Assembly (NCBI GenBank): GCA_036245805.1
Contig: BTRK01000002.1
Span: 4,832,689 to 4,896,688 of the forward strand
Length of the DNA: 64,000 nucleotides
Source: Pristionchus mayeri
Lineage: Eukaryota > Nematoda > Chromadorea > Rhabditida > Neodiplogasteridae
Direction: 5' to 3'
Position 1 is the stretch's first letter, and each line of letters starts with the position of its first letter. The translations under genes were made by a program, and so were the position numbers. Shown piece after piece: positions 21,557-33,417 of this stretch. The notes under the pieces were generated by a model. It made no database searches. It was given only the letters and a program-made list of their open reading frames with translations, and was not told the origin of the DNA.

Positions 21557-24150
21557 CTAGAACAACTCTTCTGAGTACTGGCTACAGTCACTATCCCCCT
21601 GGTTCCCCTCGATATCTTCTTCCTCCTCATCACTTTCCTCCTCCCCTCGAACCATTCGATCGTAGATCACCTTCAGCTGGTCGAAATGGTCGTCGTCTGG
21701 GGCGCCGATTCTCTTTAGATATCGGTTGCCCTCGTACACATCCCTCAGAATCCAGCTTTCCTCCATAATCTAGAAACAAATTCGTGTATTCTAAACATAG
21801 GTGTACTGTACCTCATCCCTCCACGGATGTTTGCCCTTGCTCATTTTGCGTTTCACGCTGTCTGCGATCCTCCCCTTTCTAGGCAGCAGCACCTGCCCGA
21901 TCTCTACTCGATCGCCCAGCAGTTCGGAGAACATAAGTGAGTTGTGGTGCATGGCCGACAGCTTCATCTTCTTATTGTAATACGGGGCAGAGCTAGTAAT
22001 ACAGCAATTATTTTGAAAAAAATAGCTATGATTATCGATTGGGGATGATCATAAATCGAAGGTTTTACCTGGAGAGGCGTTTGGGCGCGTACATGAGTGA
22101 GAGGGAGTGGTAGCTTTCACACATTGCAGTGCATGCATCGGCAGAGCACTTGAGGAAGGCCTTCTCGAAGGCAGGAGAGAAGAGGAGGGAATGGATAAGG
22201 CGATACTCGGGCGAGTCCTTCTATCATTACACATAAATTATTGATAGGAATCATAAGGGGTGATTCTTATTACTACCGTACTCACTAGTTTATACCTCAA
22301 TCAGCTGTCTCATTTTCTTATCTTTCTTCGCTGCTTTCCCTTTCTTTATTCCCTTCTTAGTCACGCGACGAGTAGCATGATTGCATTGGGTCACCAGCTT
22401 GAATTCATCATCCTATGTGCAGAATAAAAGCTATTTTGAATATAAATATGCTTTTTTGTCTACCTTCTTCGACGTGTGTTCCCCAGTGCAGTGCTTGAGA
22501 AACGATCTCGCATGTTCAAGAGCGAGTGGCCTGTCTTCTAACTTGGGAAATCGGTCGTTGGTGTAATAGAGATGGTTGAAAAACGGTTTATACCACTGCG
22601 CAAGGCAACGGCACGACGGCTTCTTCATGCACTGCATAGGTTTTATTAGGCGGGTAGTTGTCAATGTTCACTTACATCCCACCACGCTTTCCTGAGTGGT
22701 TTCTGGACATGCCAGAAATCCCTACGCGACTCGATTCCAGATAGCTTGGGATTCTCCCTGATTCTTTTGTCAACGCTCGCATTCGAGTCAGTCACGCGCT
22801 CTGATGATGAAATCGAGAGTGGGATACTGTAGGTGGAGAGGTTAGGGTAGAATAGGATACTGTAGGTGGAGAGGTTACGGTAGAATAGGATACTGTAGGT
22901 GGAGAGGTTAGGGTAGAATAGGATACTGTAGGTGGAGAGGTTACGGTAGAATAGGATACTGTAGGTGGAGAGGTTACGGTAGAATAGGATACTGTAGGTG
23001 GAGAGGTTACGGTAGAATAGGATATTGTAGGTGGAGAGGTTACGGTAGAATAGGATACTGTAGGTGGAGAGGTTACGGTAGAATAGGATACTGTAGGTGG
23101 AGAGGTTACGGTAGAATAGGATACTGTAGGTGGAGAGGTTACGGTAGAACAGGATAGACCAGTAGTGCAGTGTGCTTACGCGGAACAATACCTGATCTTG
23201 AACCCATCCTCAACAAGTTGCACGAGCACTCTCTCCGATCCAATAGTTTCAATCCTACACGAGACTCCTCCTATAGATATGATTCCTTCGACATTTACTA
23301 CACAATTATAATGGTACCTATTTCATCATCCTTCACGGAGAGGGACACGCATGCTACGATGAGACGAAGACCGGCATCGAAGGCCTTCCCATTCGACGAC
23401 GTCCATCCAGGTGAGTCATATTGTCCATCCAGAGCGATCATTATTCCATCCATCTATTAGGTTACATGTGAGAAGATATCCTAGGCTTTCTAAAATACCG
23501 GGGCAGCTTCTTTGGAAAGATCACGCGCATCTCTCTCCCACACAGCAAACACTCGGTCGATTGCCGGGCACGCGTAGAACCTAACCGAATCGCGCATTGA
23601 CCTCTCAGAAGGAACTCCTATTCCTAGCAGTTCGAATAGATCGAGCAATCTCTGTAAAACCATTAGGAAATAGAAATAATACTTAAATATTTCACCGCTA
23701 TCGGTGTCCCGGTGATGAACGCTGCCACGGGGATGCTCTGGTTCAGCTCGTGAACCTGGCTTCTCCCACTCCCCCTCTTGGGCTGGTTGTCCCATCGACC
23801 CCACTTCTTGCACTCAGTGCACTGGTAAGTGGCCCAGAGTGCACTCGCTTTCTGCTTCCAGCACACACTGGTCGGGTCGATGATACCCCCACACTCTTGA
23901 CACCTTCGAAAAAGCTGCTCCAGATTAGCCTTATCAACTAGGAAATATTTGGAGCGAACGGGCGACTCCGTGTCAATCTCTACCTCCTCTTCCGAATCGG
24001 TTGTTGACTGAGAGCATTGAGAGGGGCGGAAAGATGGATCCTCCAATATTACATTGACCTAATTTCGATCCTAAAGCTAACCGATTTGCCCAGAGTAGGC
24101 ACACTGGAGATGGTCGAGTCAATTCTCTCTGGTTGAAGACTACTCTTTGC
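21557..24150 (-). CDS. Intron-rich DDE-transposase-like gene
   Basis: Minus-strand exons in consistent phase: 23696-24058, 23499-23651, 23318-23453, 23192-23270, 22676-22826, 22464-22631, 22296-22412, 22069-22220, 21812-21992, 21557-21769 (stop). At least one 5' exon lies near 24100-24165 (...QPERIDSTISS). About 590 residues. Domains in order: acidic N-terminus; a zinc-ribbon-like block RRCQECGG...CTECKKWGRW; FELLGIGVPSERSM; ALDGQYDSPGW; VTDSNASVDKR then RRDFWHVQK; WYKPFFNHLYY; CESYHSLSLMYAPK; acidic C-terminus. These match, in order, an invertebrate and fish transposase-like family with GDGR-DSPG, VTDRH, DVWH and ES-HSL-APK blocks. The Asp of LDGQ, Asp of VTD and Glu of CESYH could be a DDE triad. 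Kolobok-like is my tentative placement. No terminal repeats seen. The first exon is unresolved and may have been lost to the adjacent palindrome. Confidence 0.7.
22826..23155. repeat. 33-bp minisatellite inside an intron
   Basis: About ten 33-bp units of the type ggatactgtaggtggagagg plus ttacggtagaata. Units differ mainly at tagg/tacgg. Lies between the exon ending at 23192 and the exon starting at 22826 (minus strand). On the minus strand each unit reads cctctccacctacag then tatcc, so each unit offers a splice acceptor; the last unit supplies the one that keeps frame. The array is also open as an 11-residue repeat. Confidence 0.9.
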
Positions 24151-24494
24151 GGATTCCTGTGAGGCGACCTGGAGCTGGGAGAGGGAAAGAGGAGCAGAGA
24201 AGAGAGGCTGGAAGGAGAAGGTTGAGATTTATTTAATTGTATGTTTTACATATTGTTACTTATTGTTTATTGTAAATATTGCCATAGTTTTTTTATTGTA
24301 AATAATATATAACCTATCTATTTTGAATTATTGAAAAGGGCGGGTAAACGGTAGGGTTGCAAAAAAGAAAACGACAATTTCGCATCCTCTGGTAGCTCTT
24401 TCCATCCCTCTTAAAAGTGTGCTGTGCGAGAGGTCAACAGCTACGTGTATTTGCGTCCCTTCCTCACTCCTTCCTTTTGAAAGAAACCATTCCT

Positions 24495-25043
24495 TGTTCA
24501 GAAAGCGAGATCTCGATTTAGATCACTCTCCCCGCAGGTCAACAGACCCTCTTCCCATCTCCTCTTCTCCCCTTGCTCTCTCCCTGCCCGACTTGCTCCC
24601 CCGTGGATCAGCGTATGATAAGAGATTTGTGATATCCCCATACTTACAACCTATGTTTAGGGATGGGACATGGTCCCAAACTAATACAAATGAGGTGTAT
24701 GTTCAAATAGACAAAAAGTACCGTACTCTCTCAATACCACAGTACCCAAGATATTGGTTTTTGCATTTGTTTAGAAACATGTTTGGTACAAGAAACATGA
24801 TCTGACACGTGGAACTGGGTTACGGTAGTATCGAGTGGGTTTGTATTATTTGTATTAGTTTGGGACCATGTCCCATCCCTAAACATAGGTTGTAAGTATG
24901 GGGATATCACAAATCTCTTATCATACGCTGATCCACGGGGGAGCAAGTAGGTCAGGGGAGAGAGCAAGGGGAGAAGAGGAGATGGGAAGAGGGTCTGTTG
25001 ACCTGCGGAGAGAGTGATCTAAATCGAGATCTCGCTTTCTGAA
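24495..25043. mobile_element. Foldback element, about 550 bp
   Basis: Arms 24495-24694 and 24842-25043 are near-perfect complements (gttcagaaagcgagatctcg at the outer ends, ccaaactaatacaaat at the inner). The loop is about 145 bp. It sits just upstream of the transposase-like gene's visible 5' exons. Confidence 0.85.
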
Positions 25044-25179
25044 CGTTCCCACTGGCAGTTTGGCCTTGCAAGCGCGAGAGTAAGGATGACAGGAGGGGAG
25101 AGAGGCCATGGGTGCGCGAAGCTCGATATCAATCTCGTTTGTCCAACCCTAGTTGTGAGATAAATTCAAGCTCATCTTT

Positions 25180-25600
25180 ACAAGCCACTCAAAAAATAAT
25201 AGTTCTTAGTTTTAGTTTAATAGCAATCGTTTAGATCCATGTTTGGAATGAAATTCTCAACTTTTTAAAATTTTGTGTGGAAAATCACGAGTTTCGTTAA
25301 AATTCTGCAATGCAATATGGGGCAGCGGGATGTTGGGAAACCTGCTTAGAATGAACTACTAACTCACAGGAGCGGATAATCTGGTTTATATCTCTTCAGA
25401 TGAGAGAACTGTAAATGGGGTGTTTCTATATAGATCAGGATTAATTATATTATTTTTGCGAAAACGCAAGGATTTTGAGCCCTAAAGTATGTAAACGGAA
25501 GAACAGTGGATGAACTATCCAGCGCCGATTACTACCCCCTTGCAAGTTTGATAACATTTGAAAAACAAAAAGTAGTGCACGAACTTTCGGGACACCCTAA
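25180..25600. mobile_element. 5'-truncated copy of the 814-bp mariner MITE
   Basis: Matches 6009-6428 in direct orientation and ends at the intact cgggacaccctaa terminus. The other half is missing, so it arrived by segmental duplication with its neighbours rather than by transposition. Confidence 0.85.
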
Positions 25601-25889
25601 TAATAGTTATATAAATTATCATATTATTTCATGCTGACCGTAAAATTGCCGTCTTCGTTAAGAAAAGGCTGCTCAATATCGAAAATGACGCATTTTGAGC
25701 ACCGTTCAGCCAGCTACAACGTACGTTCATTAGATTTCAAATACTATGTGAAGAGGCACTAAGCCTGATGATAAGAACCCTCGCGTAATATTTTCGCAGA
25801 AAACTTCAGTATACACACGTATACTTTTTAAAAAATGCTGAAAAGTATGATAATATTGTTGGTAAGGGCATCATTTGACGGTGATCATC

Positions 25890-27310
25890 CGGGGTAGCGC
25901 CGTCTATCAAAGATCACCTTTCTCACCCGCTCCTTCATCGGCTTTCCATCCGCTTCCACGCCTTCCTAAAGTGTTGATTGCATATTTGGTATATTGTGAT
26001 GTTAAAAATCAAAACAATATCGGATTTTTGTCGATGATCATGTTGTAAAGTATGCAAAGATCCATTTTTTGCAGTGATTTTGAACACCACATGCGTTTAA
26101 CGGCGACGATGAGCCTCGTGCGATCTTCGTTCGCAATGTGCAAACTATATTGGATGATGATTCACGGGTAAAACCGTCTCTTCATTCTATACACTCCCTC
26201 GCCGTTCAACCGGTCGAGAGACTGTGTAAAATGAAGAGACGGTGACCCGAATTACGAACTCTACTCACGGGCATATATGGCATCATCGGCAGTCCCTTCC
26301 TCCTCCTCGCTTTCTCGAGAATTTTTGCAGGCGTATTTCGAGGGATAGAAGTGAGAATGAAAATCTGAAGTCTGCACATTCGTAATGCATTTTCACTCAT
26401 ACACTGAAATACTACCTAACAAGCCCAGTATTTTTCTCGTAAGAGCTAGTGAAGGAAATAAATATCGAAGGAAACCAAACCTTTCTCGTGACGTGCCTCT
26501 CGAAAAATTTAAGACGATTTCTCATAAATTGGAAGATTGCATCAGTTTCGATTGGCCGTCTGACGGCTTCGTTAGGGTTGATGTATCTAGAACGACATGT
26601 TGTTCATTGTACTTGCTTTTCTCTGATGATAGTCCAAGATGTGATTTTTCGCAGACTTTTAGCATAATCACTCATTGAATTATATTGTAAACGACCAAAA
26701 ATGTTTATCTACTCACACCTCAATTGTCAATGCAAACATCACATGCCTGGCAACTAGAAACAGTATGTCCGGTCGCTCCTTCTTAATAGCAGCGTCGAAC
26801 TTCTTATGCGCGGCTGCATAGTCAGGACAGAAGCGATCTTTCACGGTGTTCACGAGCGGTTCGCATTCTGGAAATTACTAAAGCATTTTCTCTTGATTAT
26901 AATTCCTAAAAATTCATGTAGAAAATTCAGTTTATAATAATTTCCATATGTTGAAACACTCCGTTTCCGCATTTCCTAGATATTGTGAAAAAAATGATCT
27001 TGCTAATTGAAAAACTCACGAGAGATCACTCTCGATTGTAGCTTTCCATAGATTGTCCGAAAGTGCTGCTGGACGAGACCTGTAGTTCGTAATTAGAGTC
27101 ACGGTCTATCTTTAGAGAGATTTTAAAATGAAGAAAAAATGTGGAAAGTTAGAACTCTTGCAGAGCGCCGCAACGACTATTTTTGAAATTTCTGTAGGAA
27201 ATAAATTGTCGACCGGAATAAATATCCCAGACCTCCGAGATTCGCAGCATAGCTGTTGCCCATGATGAGGAAGTGCAGGGAGCCAGTGCCTTTCTGCAGT
27301 TTTATTTTTT
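25890..27310 (-). pseudogene. SGNH half of OAC-type acyltransferase (right, inverted copy)
   Basis: Minus-strand copy with the most complete SGNH exon set: GNSYA exon (about 27243-27303), ISKIVVAALC exon, CEPLVNTV...PDILFLVAR exon (about 26720-26872), RYINPNEAV exon (about 26475-26585), IFILTSIPRN...PYMP exon (about 26268-26370), EGVEADGKPMKER exon (about 25927-25966). Carries a family-2 hairpin MITE in the same intron as the left copy. No membrane domain is attached. Confidence 0.7.
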
Positions 27311-27391
27311 TACATTCCTATAGGAAAAAATATCGTAGCGTCTGTCTGTGAGTCTGTTTGTCCGTCCGTCCGTCGGTGACGCTTTATCAAA

Positions 27392-27603
27392 CTACCGTAC
27401 CATAACAGTTAGCCTTGGGTCAGACAATATTCCGTTGGTCAGACTTATGACTACCGTATACCGCACACCATGGCGCATTTTCCGAAATCGCAGAAAAGTT
27501 AAATGCACGCTACCGTAACCCACTACACCACACACCATGGTGTGATTTACTAAATCACAGAAACCTTCACTGCACCCTCCGCACCACCAACCACACGCAC
27601 CAC
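27392..27603. repeat. Right palindrome centre
   Basis: Equivalent of the left satellite region, but with only about one 68-bp unit before an abrupt switch at cgcaccacgatc (near 27603) into the inverted copy. About 600 bp of the plus-strand half, including the GNSYA exon, are missing at this junction. Confidence 0.75.
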
Positions 27604-28715
27604 GATCATTTTTTTCACAATATCTAGGAAATGCGGAAACGGAGTGTTTCAACATATGGAAATTATTATAAACTGAATTTTCTACATGAATTTTTAGGAA
27701 TTATAATCAAGAGAAAATGCTTTAGTAATTTCCAGAATGCGAACCGCTCGTGAACACCGTGAAAGATCGCTTCTGTCCTGACTATGCAGCCGCGCATAAG
27801 AAGTTCGACGCTGCTATTAAGAAGGAGCGACCGGACATACTGTTTCTAGTTGCCAGGCATGTGATGTTTGCATTGACAATTGAGGTGTGAGTAGATAAAC
27901 ATTTTTGGTCGTTTACAATATAATTCAATGAGTGATTATGCTAAAAGTCTGCGAAAAATCACATCTTGGACTATCATCAGAGAAAAGCAAGTACAATGAA
28001 CAACATGTCGTTCTAGATACATCAACCCTAACGAAGCCGTCAGACGGCCAATCGAAACTGATGCAATCTTCCAATTTATGAGAAATCGTCTTAAATTTTT
28101 CGAGAGGCACGTCACGAGAAAGGTTTGGTTTCCTTCGATATTTATTTCCTTCACTAGCTCTTACGAGAAAAATACTGGGCTTGTTAGGTAGTATTTCAGT
28201 GTATGAGTGAAAATGCATTACGAATGTGCAGACTTCAGATTTTCATTCTCACTTCTATCCCTCGAAATACGCCTGCAAAAATTCTCGAGAAAGCGAGGAG
28301 GAGGAAGGGACTGCCGATGATGCCATATATGCCCGTGAGTAGAGTTCGTAATTCGGGTCACCGTCTCTTCATTTTACACAGTCTCTCGACCGGTTGAACG
28401 GCGAGGGAGTGTATAGAATGAAGAGACGGTTTTACCCGTGAATCATCATCCAATATAGTTTGCACATTGCGAACGAAGATCGCACGAGGCTCATCGTCGC
28501 CGTTAAACGCATGTGGTGTTCAAAATCACTGCAAAAAATGGATCTTTGCATACTTTACAACATGATCATCGACAAAAATCCGATATTGTTTTGATTTTTA
28601 ACATCACAATATACCAAATATGCAATCAACACTTTAGGAAGGCGTGGAAGCGGATGGAAAGCCGATGAAGGAGCGGGTGAGAAAGGTGATCTTTGATAGA
28701 CGGCGCTACCCCGGA
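27604..28715 (+). pseudogene. SGNH fragment of OAC, plus-strand right copy
   Basis: Inverted partner of 25890-26990. Retains the CEPLVNTV, RYINPNEAV, IFILTSIPRN and EGVEADGKPMKER exons and the VIFDRRRYPG end. Lacks the upstream GNSYA and ISKIVVAALC exons, so the nucleophile block of the SGNH fold is gone. Confidence 0.7.
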
Positions 28716-29002
28716 TGATCACCGTCAAATGATGCCCTTACCAACAATATTATCATACTTTTCAGCATTTTTTAAAAAGTATACGTGTGTATACTGAAGT
28801 TTTCTGCGAAAATATTACGCGAGGGTTCTTATCATCAGGCTTAGTGCCTCTTCACATAGTATTTGAAATCTAATGAACGTACGTTGTAGCTGGCTGAACG
28901 GTGCTCAAAATGCGTCATTTTCGATATTGAGCAGCCTTTTCTTAACGAAGACGGCAATTTTACGGTCAGCATGAAATAATATGATAATTTATATAACTAT
29001 TA

Positions 29003-29816
29003 TTAGGGTGTCCCGAAAGTTCGTGCACTACTTTTTGTTTTTCAAATGTTATCAAACTTGCAAGGGGGTAGTAATCGGCGCTGGATAGTTCATCCACTGT
29101 TCTTCCGTTTACATACTTTAGGGCTCAAAATCCTTGCGTTTTCGCAAAAATAATATAATTAATCCTGATCTATATAGAAACACCCCATTTACAGTTCTCT
29201 CATCTGAAGAGATATAAACCAGATTATCCGCTCCTGTGAGTTAGTAGTTCATTCTAAGCAGGTTTCCCAACATCCCGCTGCCCCATATTGCATTGCAGAA
29301 TTTTAACGAAACTCGTGATTTTCCACACAAAATTTTAAAAAGTTGAGAATTTTATTCCAAACATGGATCTAAACGATTGCTATTAAACTAAAACTAAGAA
29401 CTATTATTTTTTGAGTGGCTTGTCGTTCGAAGAAAGATTACAAAATTTAATAATTAAAAAAACGACATTTTTAAAATTAATGAAAGTTGAAAGTTTTGCA
29501 CTACTTCAGCTATCACTAAAGATAGTTGTTGAATGACTATTTTAAAAATAACTGCACACCCATCTCCTTCATTGGTTTCAATCCGGGTCTCACACAATAG
29601 TCTTAATTTGTGTTAGAAATTTTAAAACGACATGACCGAAAATCGACTTTTCAGGTAATTTCAGCGTAATTCGATAGTATTTTCAGAGTATGATAGCGGA
29701 ATCTGTTAGTAAACCTGCACATGTACAAAACACAAAACTTTATTTGATATGGTGCATTATAGTTCGAAAGGAAAAAAATAAGTAAAAATAGTGCACGAAC
29801 TTTCGGGACACCCTAA
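29003..29816. mobile_element. Mariner-type MITE, 814 bp (right-arm copy)
   Basis: Mirror of 5615-6428, with TA at 29001-29002 and 29817-29818. Present in both arms, so it inserted before the large inverted duplication. Confidence 0.85.
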
Positions 29817-30605
29817 TAGAGTTCAAAAGCAATTTTTTACATAAAATTGAAGGTATTAAATCCACAGAAGCTCAGCTATTTCGATCGATCAAGACATTTC
29901 AATGTTCTTGGTACTCTTTTCATTTGGCTGTATGAATATTTTCTAAACAACTTCTCGTATTGAGCTAAGCAATTGTGGAATAATGCAAGATCTTATAACA
30001 ATGGGTAGTACTGATAATCATTTCTTCCCAGGCCGTCAATTAATCGAGCCAATTTTCGAACGAATAGCGAACAATTTTACTCATCTTCTCGACTCGAGAT
30101 TTCCGGAGAATATAGTTGAATAGATTTTTTTTTGTAAATGATTAATAATATATTATGCTAGACAAACGAAGTTTGTTGACGCATAACATTTATCATGCTC
30201 GAAATCAGTCACAATTGATTATGCTCTGCCCAAAGCTCGTTATTCTAGCATGAAAATAACGAGCTTTGGGCAGAGCACTTAATTGTGATTGGTTGAGCAG
30301 TGTAGTATAATTATCTAGTATCTTTGAGATATGACGATTTATGTTCATTTTTATCTGACATTAGTAAGTCGTTTTCGTATAACCAAGATTGTATGCATCG
30401 ATAGTAATTGTAAAAATGTAGTTTTTTAAATGAATTTTTAGTAACCACAACAATTATAGCAAAATGGAAGTTGCATTTTGTAAAATAACTGTGGAAAAAA
30501 ATTGGAAATTTATTTTTTTTTAATGCAGAAGCATTATCTAAATATATTCATGGTAGTTAAAATTATTATGATATGCAGCAATCATGATATTGTATAGAGT
30601 TGCAA

Positions 30606-33417
30606 TCATGATATTGTATATTGTTGTGAATGTGGTGCCACAGAGGCCTGCAAATTGAATTTATGAAATATAATTTTTCAAATTATCATAATTATTTGAC
30701 AACCTGCTGGAGGCGCAAACATTTTCGAAAAGGTGATACAAGTAGCTTCCGGTAGGATGGATTAATGGAAAGTAGAATGATATTGTGCCCGATTGAGTGC
30801 AGCGGAAGAATGAGATAGAAAATAAGCAGGATTTCTGCATATAGTACAATGCAAATATACTCCCTACCGTTTAACAAAACTTAAATATTTGTTGAAATCT
30901 TACCAAAACTGAGTAAATCCTCAATGATGACTCCAGAAAGCAATCCAAAACAGGGTACAGCGAAAATACAAATAGGAATTGCAATCTGTAACGATCAAAG
31001 AATGCAGAGTAATTTATTTCTAAGAATCCTGAGGTCACTTCTAACTCTACTGGACAAAATGAAAGAAAATAATATACGATTACTCTCTATAAACTCGAGT
31101 TACGAGAGGCATATACCTGGCAAAACAAATTTCTTAGCGAAATGGAGATTATTTTGATCGCTTTCTTGCTTCTTTTCGTGGTCTGAAAATTATTAATTTA
31201 GTGTTTCATATTTCTTAAATGCGATGAATACTTTACATCATTTCGAAGAGTACTGAACGTATGGTAGAACAAAATCATCCCCAAAACAGTAAGTGACACT
31301 AGTATCTTAAAGAAAGATGTTTGTAGAATCAAATATGTAATTGTAAACTTCCCAGTAAACATATAGACACGAATACAACTGCATCCGATGTTCGTTGTTC
31401 AAAGTAGTAAAAACCACGCTCCCGAACCCAACCGAGACATCGCCTGTCCTGAATGTTTATACAAGTATTTGTAAAACTATAGTTATGTGTGTTTCTCAAA
31501 TTGTATTGTTATTGATTGTTTCAATTGTCTATTGATGAACTAATTACACTCATAAGAAGGCGTTCATTGGTCTTATCGTCATGAATGTTGGAGCCCCAGT
31601 AGATTGGAGGGAGAGACAGGACAACTGCTATAACCGACAAGACAATGTTAAACGATCGCTGAAAAGTAAATACAATTTACATTAAAAAAACTAATCCCCC
31701 ATACTTTCTTGAATTTGAAATGATTTCCAGTCGGTAATATGGTCTGATGCCGGTGTGCAATACACAGTATTGTAGTTACACCGACGTGAGTGGATATTAT
31801 AAAGATAATGACCTGAAATATTGCTTACCATCACGTTCATTGTACTATTTCTTTTCAACCCTGAGAGAGAGAGAGAGAGTGAGAGAGAGAGAGAAAGTTC
31901 AAATAATTATGAGATCGTTATATCTTTTCTCGAACTCTAGATCTTACCAATCCAGTTTTCACTGAGACGCCCAATCTCAGAAGAATGCCATTTCCATATC
32001 CGGCAATTGCCGGAAACAGAGGAATACCGTGCAAGCCAACGTCGAGATGAACGTCGTTGACCGCAATCACTATCTGTAATTCGGGAAATTTTCACAACAT
32101 TACTTTTCAACATTTTACAACTTTGTTGTTGTAAGGAACCTTGAACACTGCGCATAATTTGAAGTTTAGAGGATAATAGAAATAGTGAAGAATTAACGAT
32201 ATCACGCCTCTCACGAGAGAATCGACCTGATCCAGGGAATGGGAGGGAAATCGTGAAATGGGTTCTTACCGGATTTGGTAATCCCAAGGCATGCCTAAGT
32301 GACCCCCGAAGTGTCAATGTGCTTAATTCATTTTCGAGTCCCCTACACAGGGTCGGCTCTCGGATGCATCTACTTTGGCAGCGAATTTAACGATTCAAGT
32401 GATAGATGGACGAAAATTTCCCTCTGAGTGACCCCCGCTCATTTTTCGAGCTCTATCGATCCTTGTAAACCATTTTCCATGAAAGTGATTTTTTTGTGCT
32501 ACATTTATTGTTAATTTTCTCAAAAATGTAGGCAAAGGGGCAAACACAATTTTCACAGTGGATGCAGCTCATCAAGAGCTTTCGAATAAGTGGCTTGTGG
32601 AAAAAATACGAACACTAAGACACAACTTTTATCTAAATTAACTTTTCCTAATCATTTGAACTTTATTTTAAACAGGATAATTTCCTATCACACCGCACTC
32701 TTCGCTGAGTGAGATCAGAAATGATTGCACTCTCTCATTTTTCCTGTTGAAAATAATGTTCAAATGATTAGGGAAAGTTAATTTAGACAAAACTGGTGCC
32801 TTAGTGTCCGTATTTTTCCACAAGCCACTTATTCGAAAGCTCTTGATGAGTTGCATCCACTGTGAAAATTTTGTTTGCTCCTTTACCTACATTTTTGAGA
32901 AAATCGACAATAAATGTAGCACCGTTAAAAATCACTTTCATGGGAAATGGTTTACAAGGATCGATAGAGCTCGAAAAATGAGCGGGGGTTACTCAGAGGG
33001 AAATTGTCGTCCATTTATCACTTGAATCGTTAAATTCGCTGTCAAAGTAGATGCAGCCAGCAGCCGACCCGGTGTAGGGGGCTCCAAAATGAAGTATGCA
33101 AATTGAGACTTTGGGGGGCACTTAGGCATGCCTTGGGATGACCAAAACCGGGAACAACACATTTCACGATTTCCATCCCATTCCCTATAATGGTGATTCT
33201 AGCTCGATTCTCTCGTAAGAGGCGTGATATTCGTTTAATTACGCAAAATTACCTGTATAGCGATGAGATAATTCCGGACGACGATCTGATTTTTCGGAGT
33301 TCGTGTGATAAGCAAGAAAAAAGCGATGGAATGGAATATCATAGAACAGCAGAAAGTAAGGGTGAGATAGAGGAAGATTTTCTTCTCTTTTTCTCGAGAT
33401 ATAAAGATTGCCGACAT
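30606..33417 (-). CDS. Srh-like serpentine chemoreceptor (right copy)
   Basis: Mirror of 2015-4825, same ten-exon model on the minus strand. The open frames around late TM, TM6 and TM7 exons are identical between copies. The differences I found (a dinucleotide tract, a short indel near 31693, a base near 32141) fall in introns. Both copies therefore appear able to encode the same roughly 325-residue receptor. The palindromic element in intron 1 is at about 32197-33234. Confidence 0.8.
32197..33234. mobile_element. Palindromic TTAA-flanked element (right copy)
   Basis: Mirror of 2198-3235; see that entry. Confidence 0.75.

Noticed and set aside
22661..23188. Single 175-codon open frame with repeated TYSILFYRNLS units
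   Set aside because: Only the 3' third matches the transposase-like family; the repeated part is the intronic minisatellite, which stays open because 33 is a multiple of three. Kept as a finding about alternative acceptors, not as a gene.
24059..24081. A 23-nt intron at the start of the transposase-like gene
   Set aside because: Too short to splice. A 44-nt intron from a donor after ATC TCC AGT to the same acceptor keeps phase and matches the other introns of the gene.
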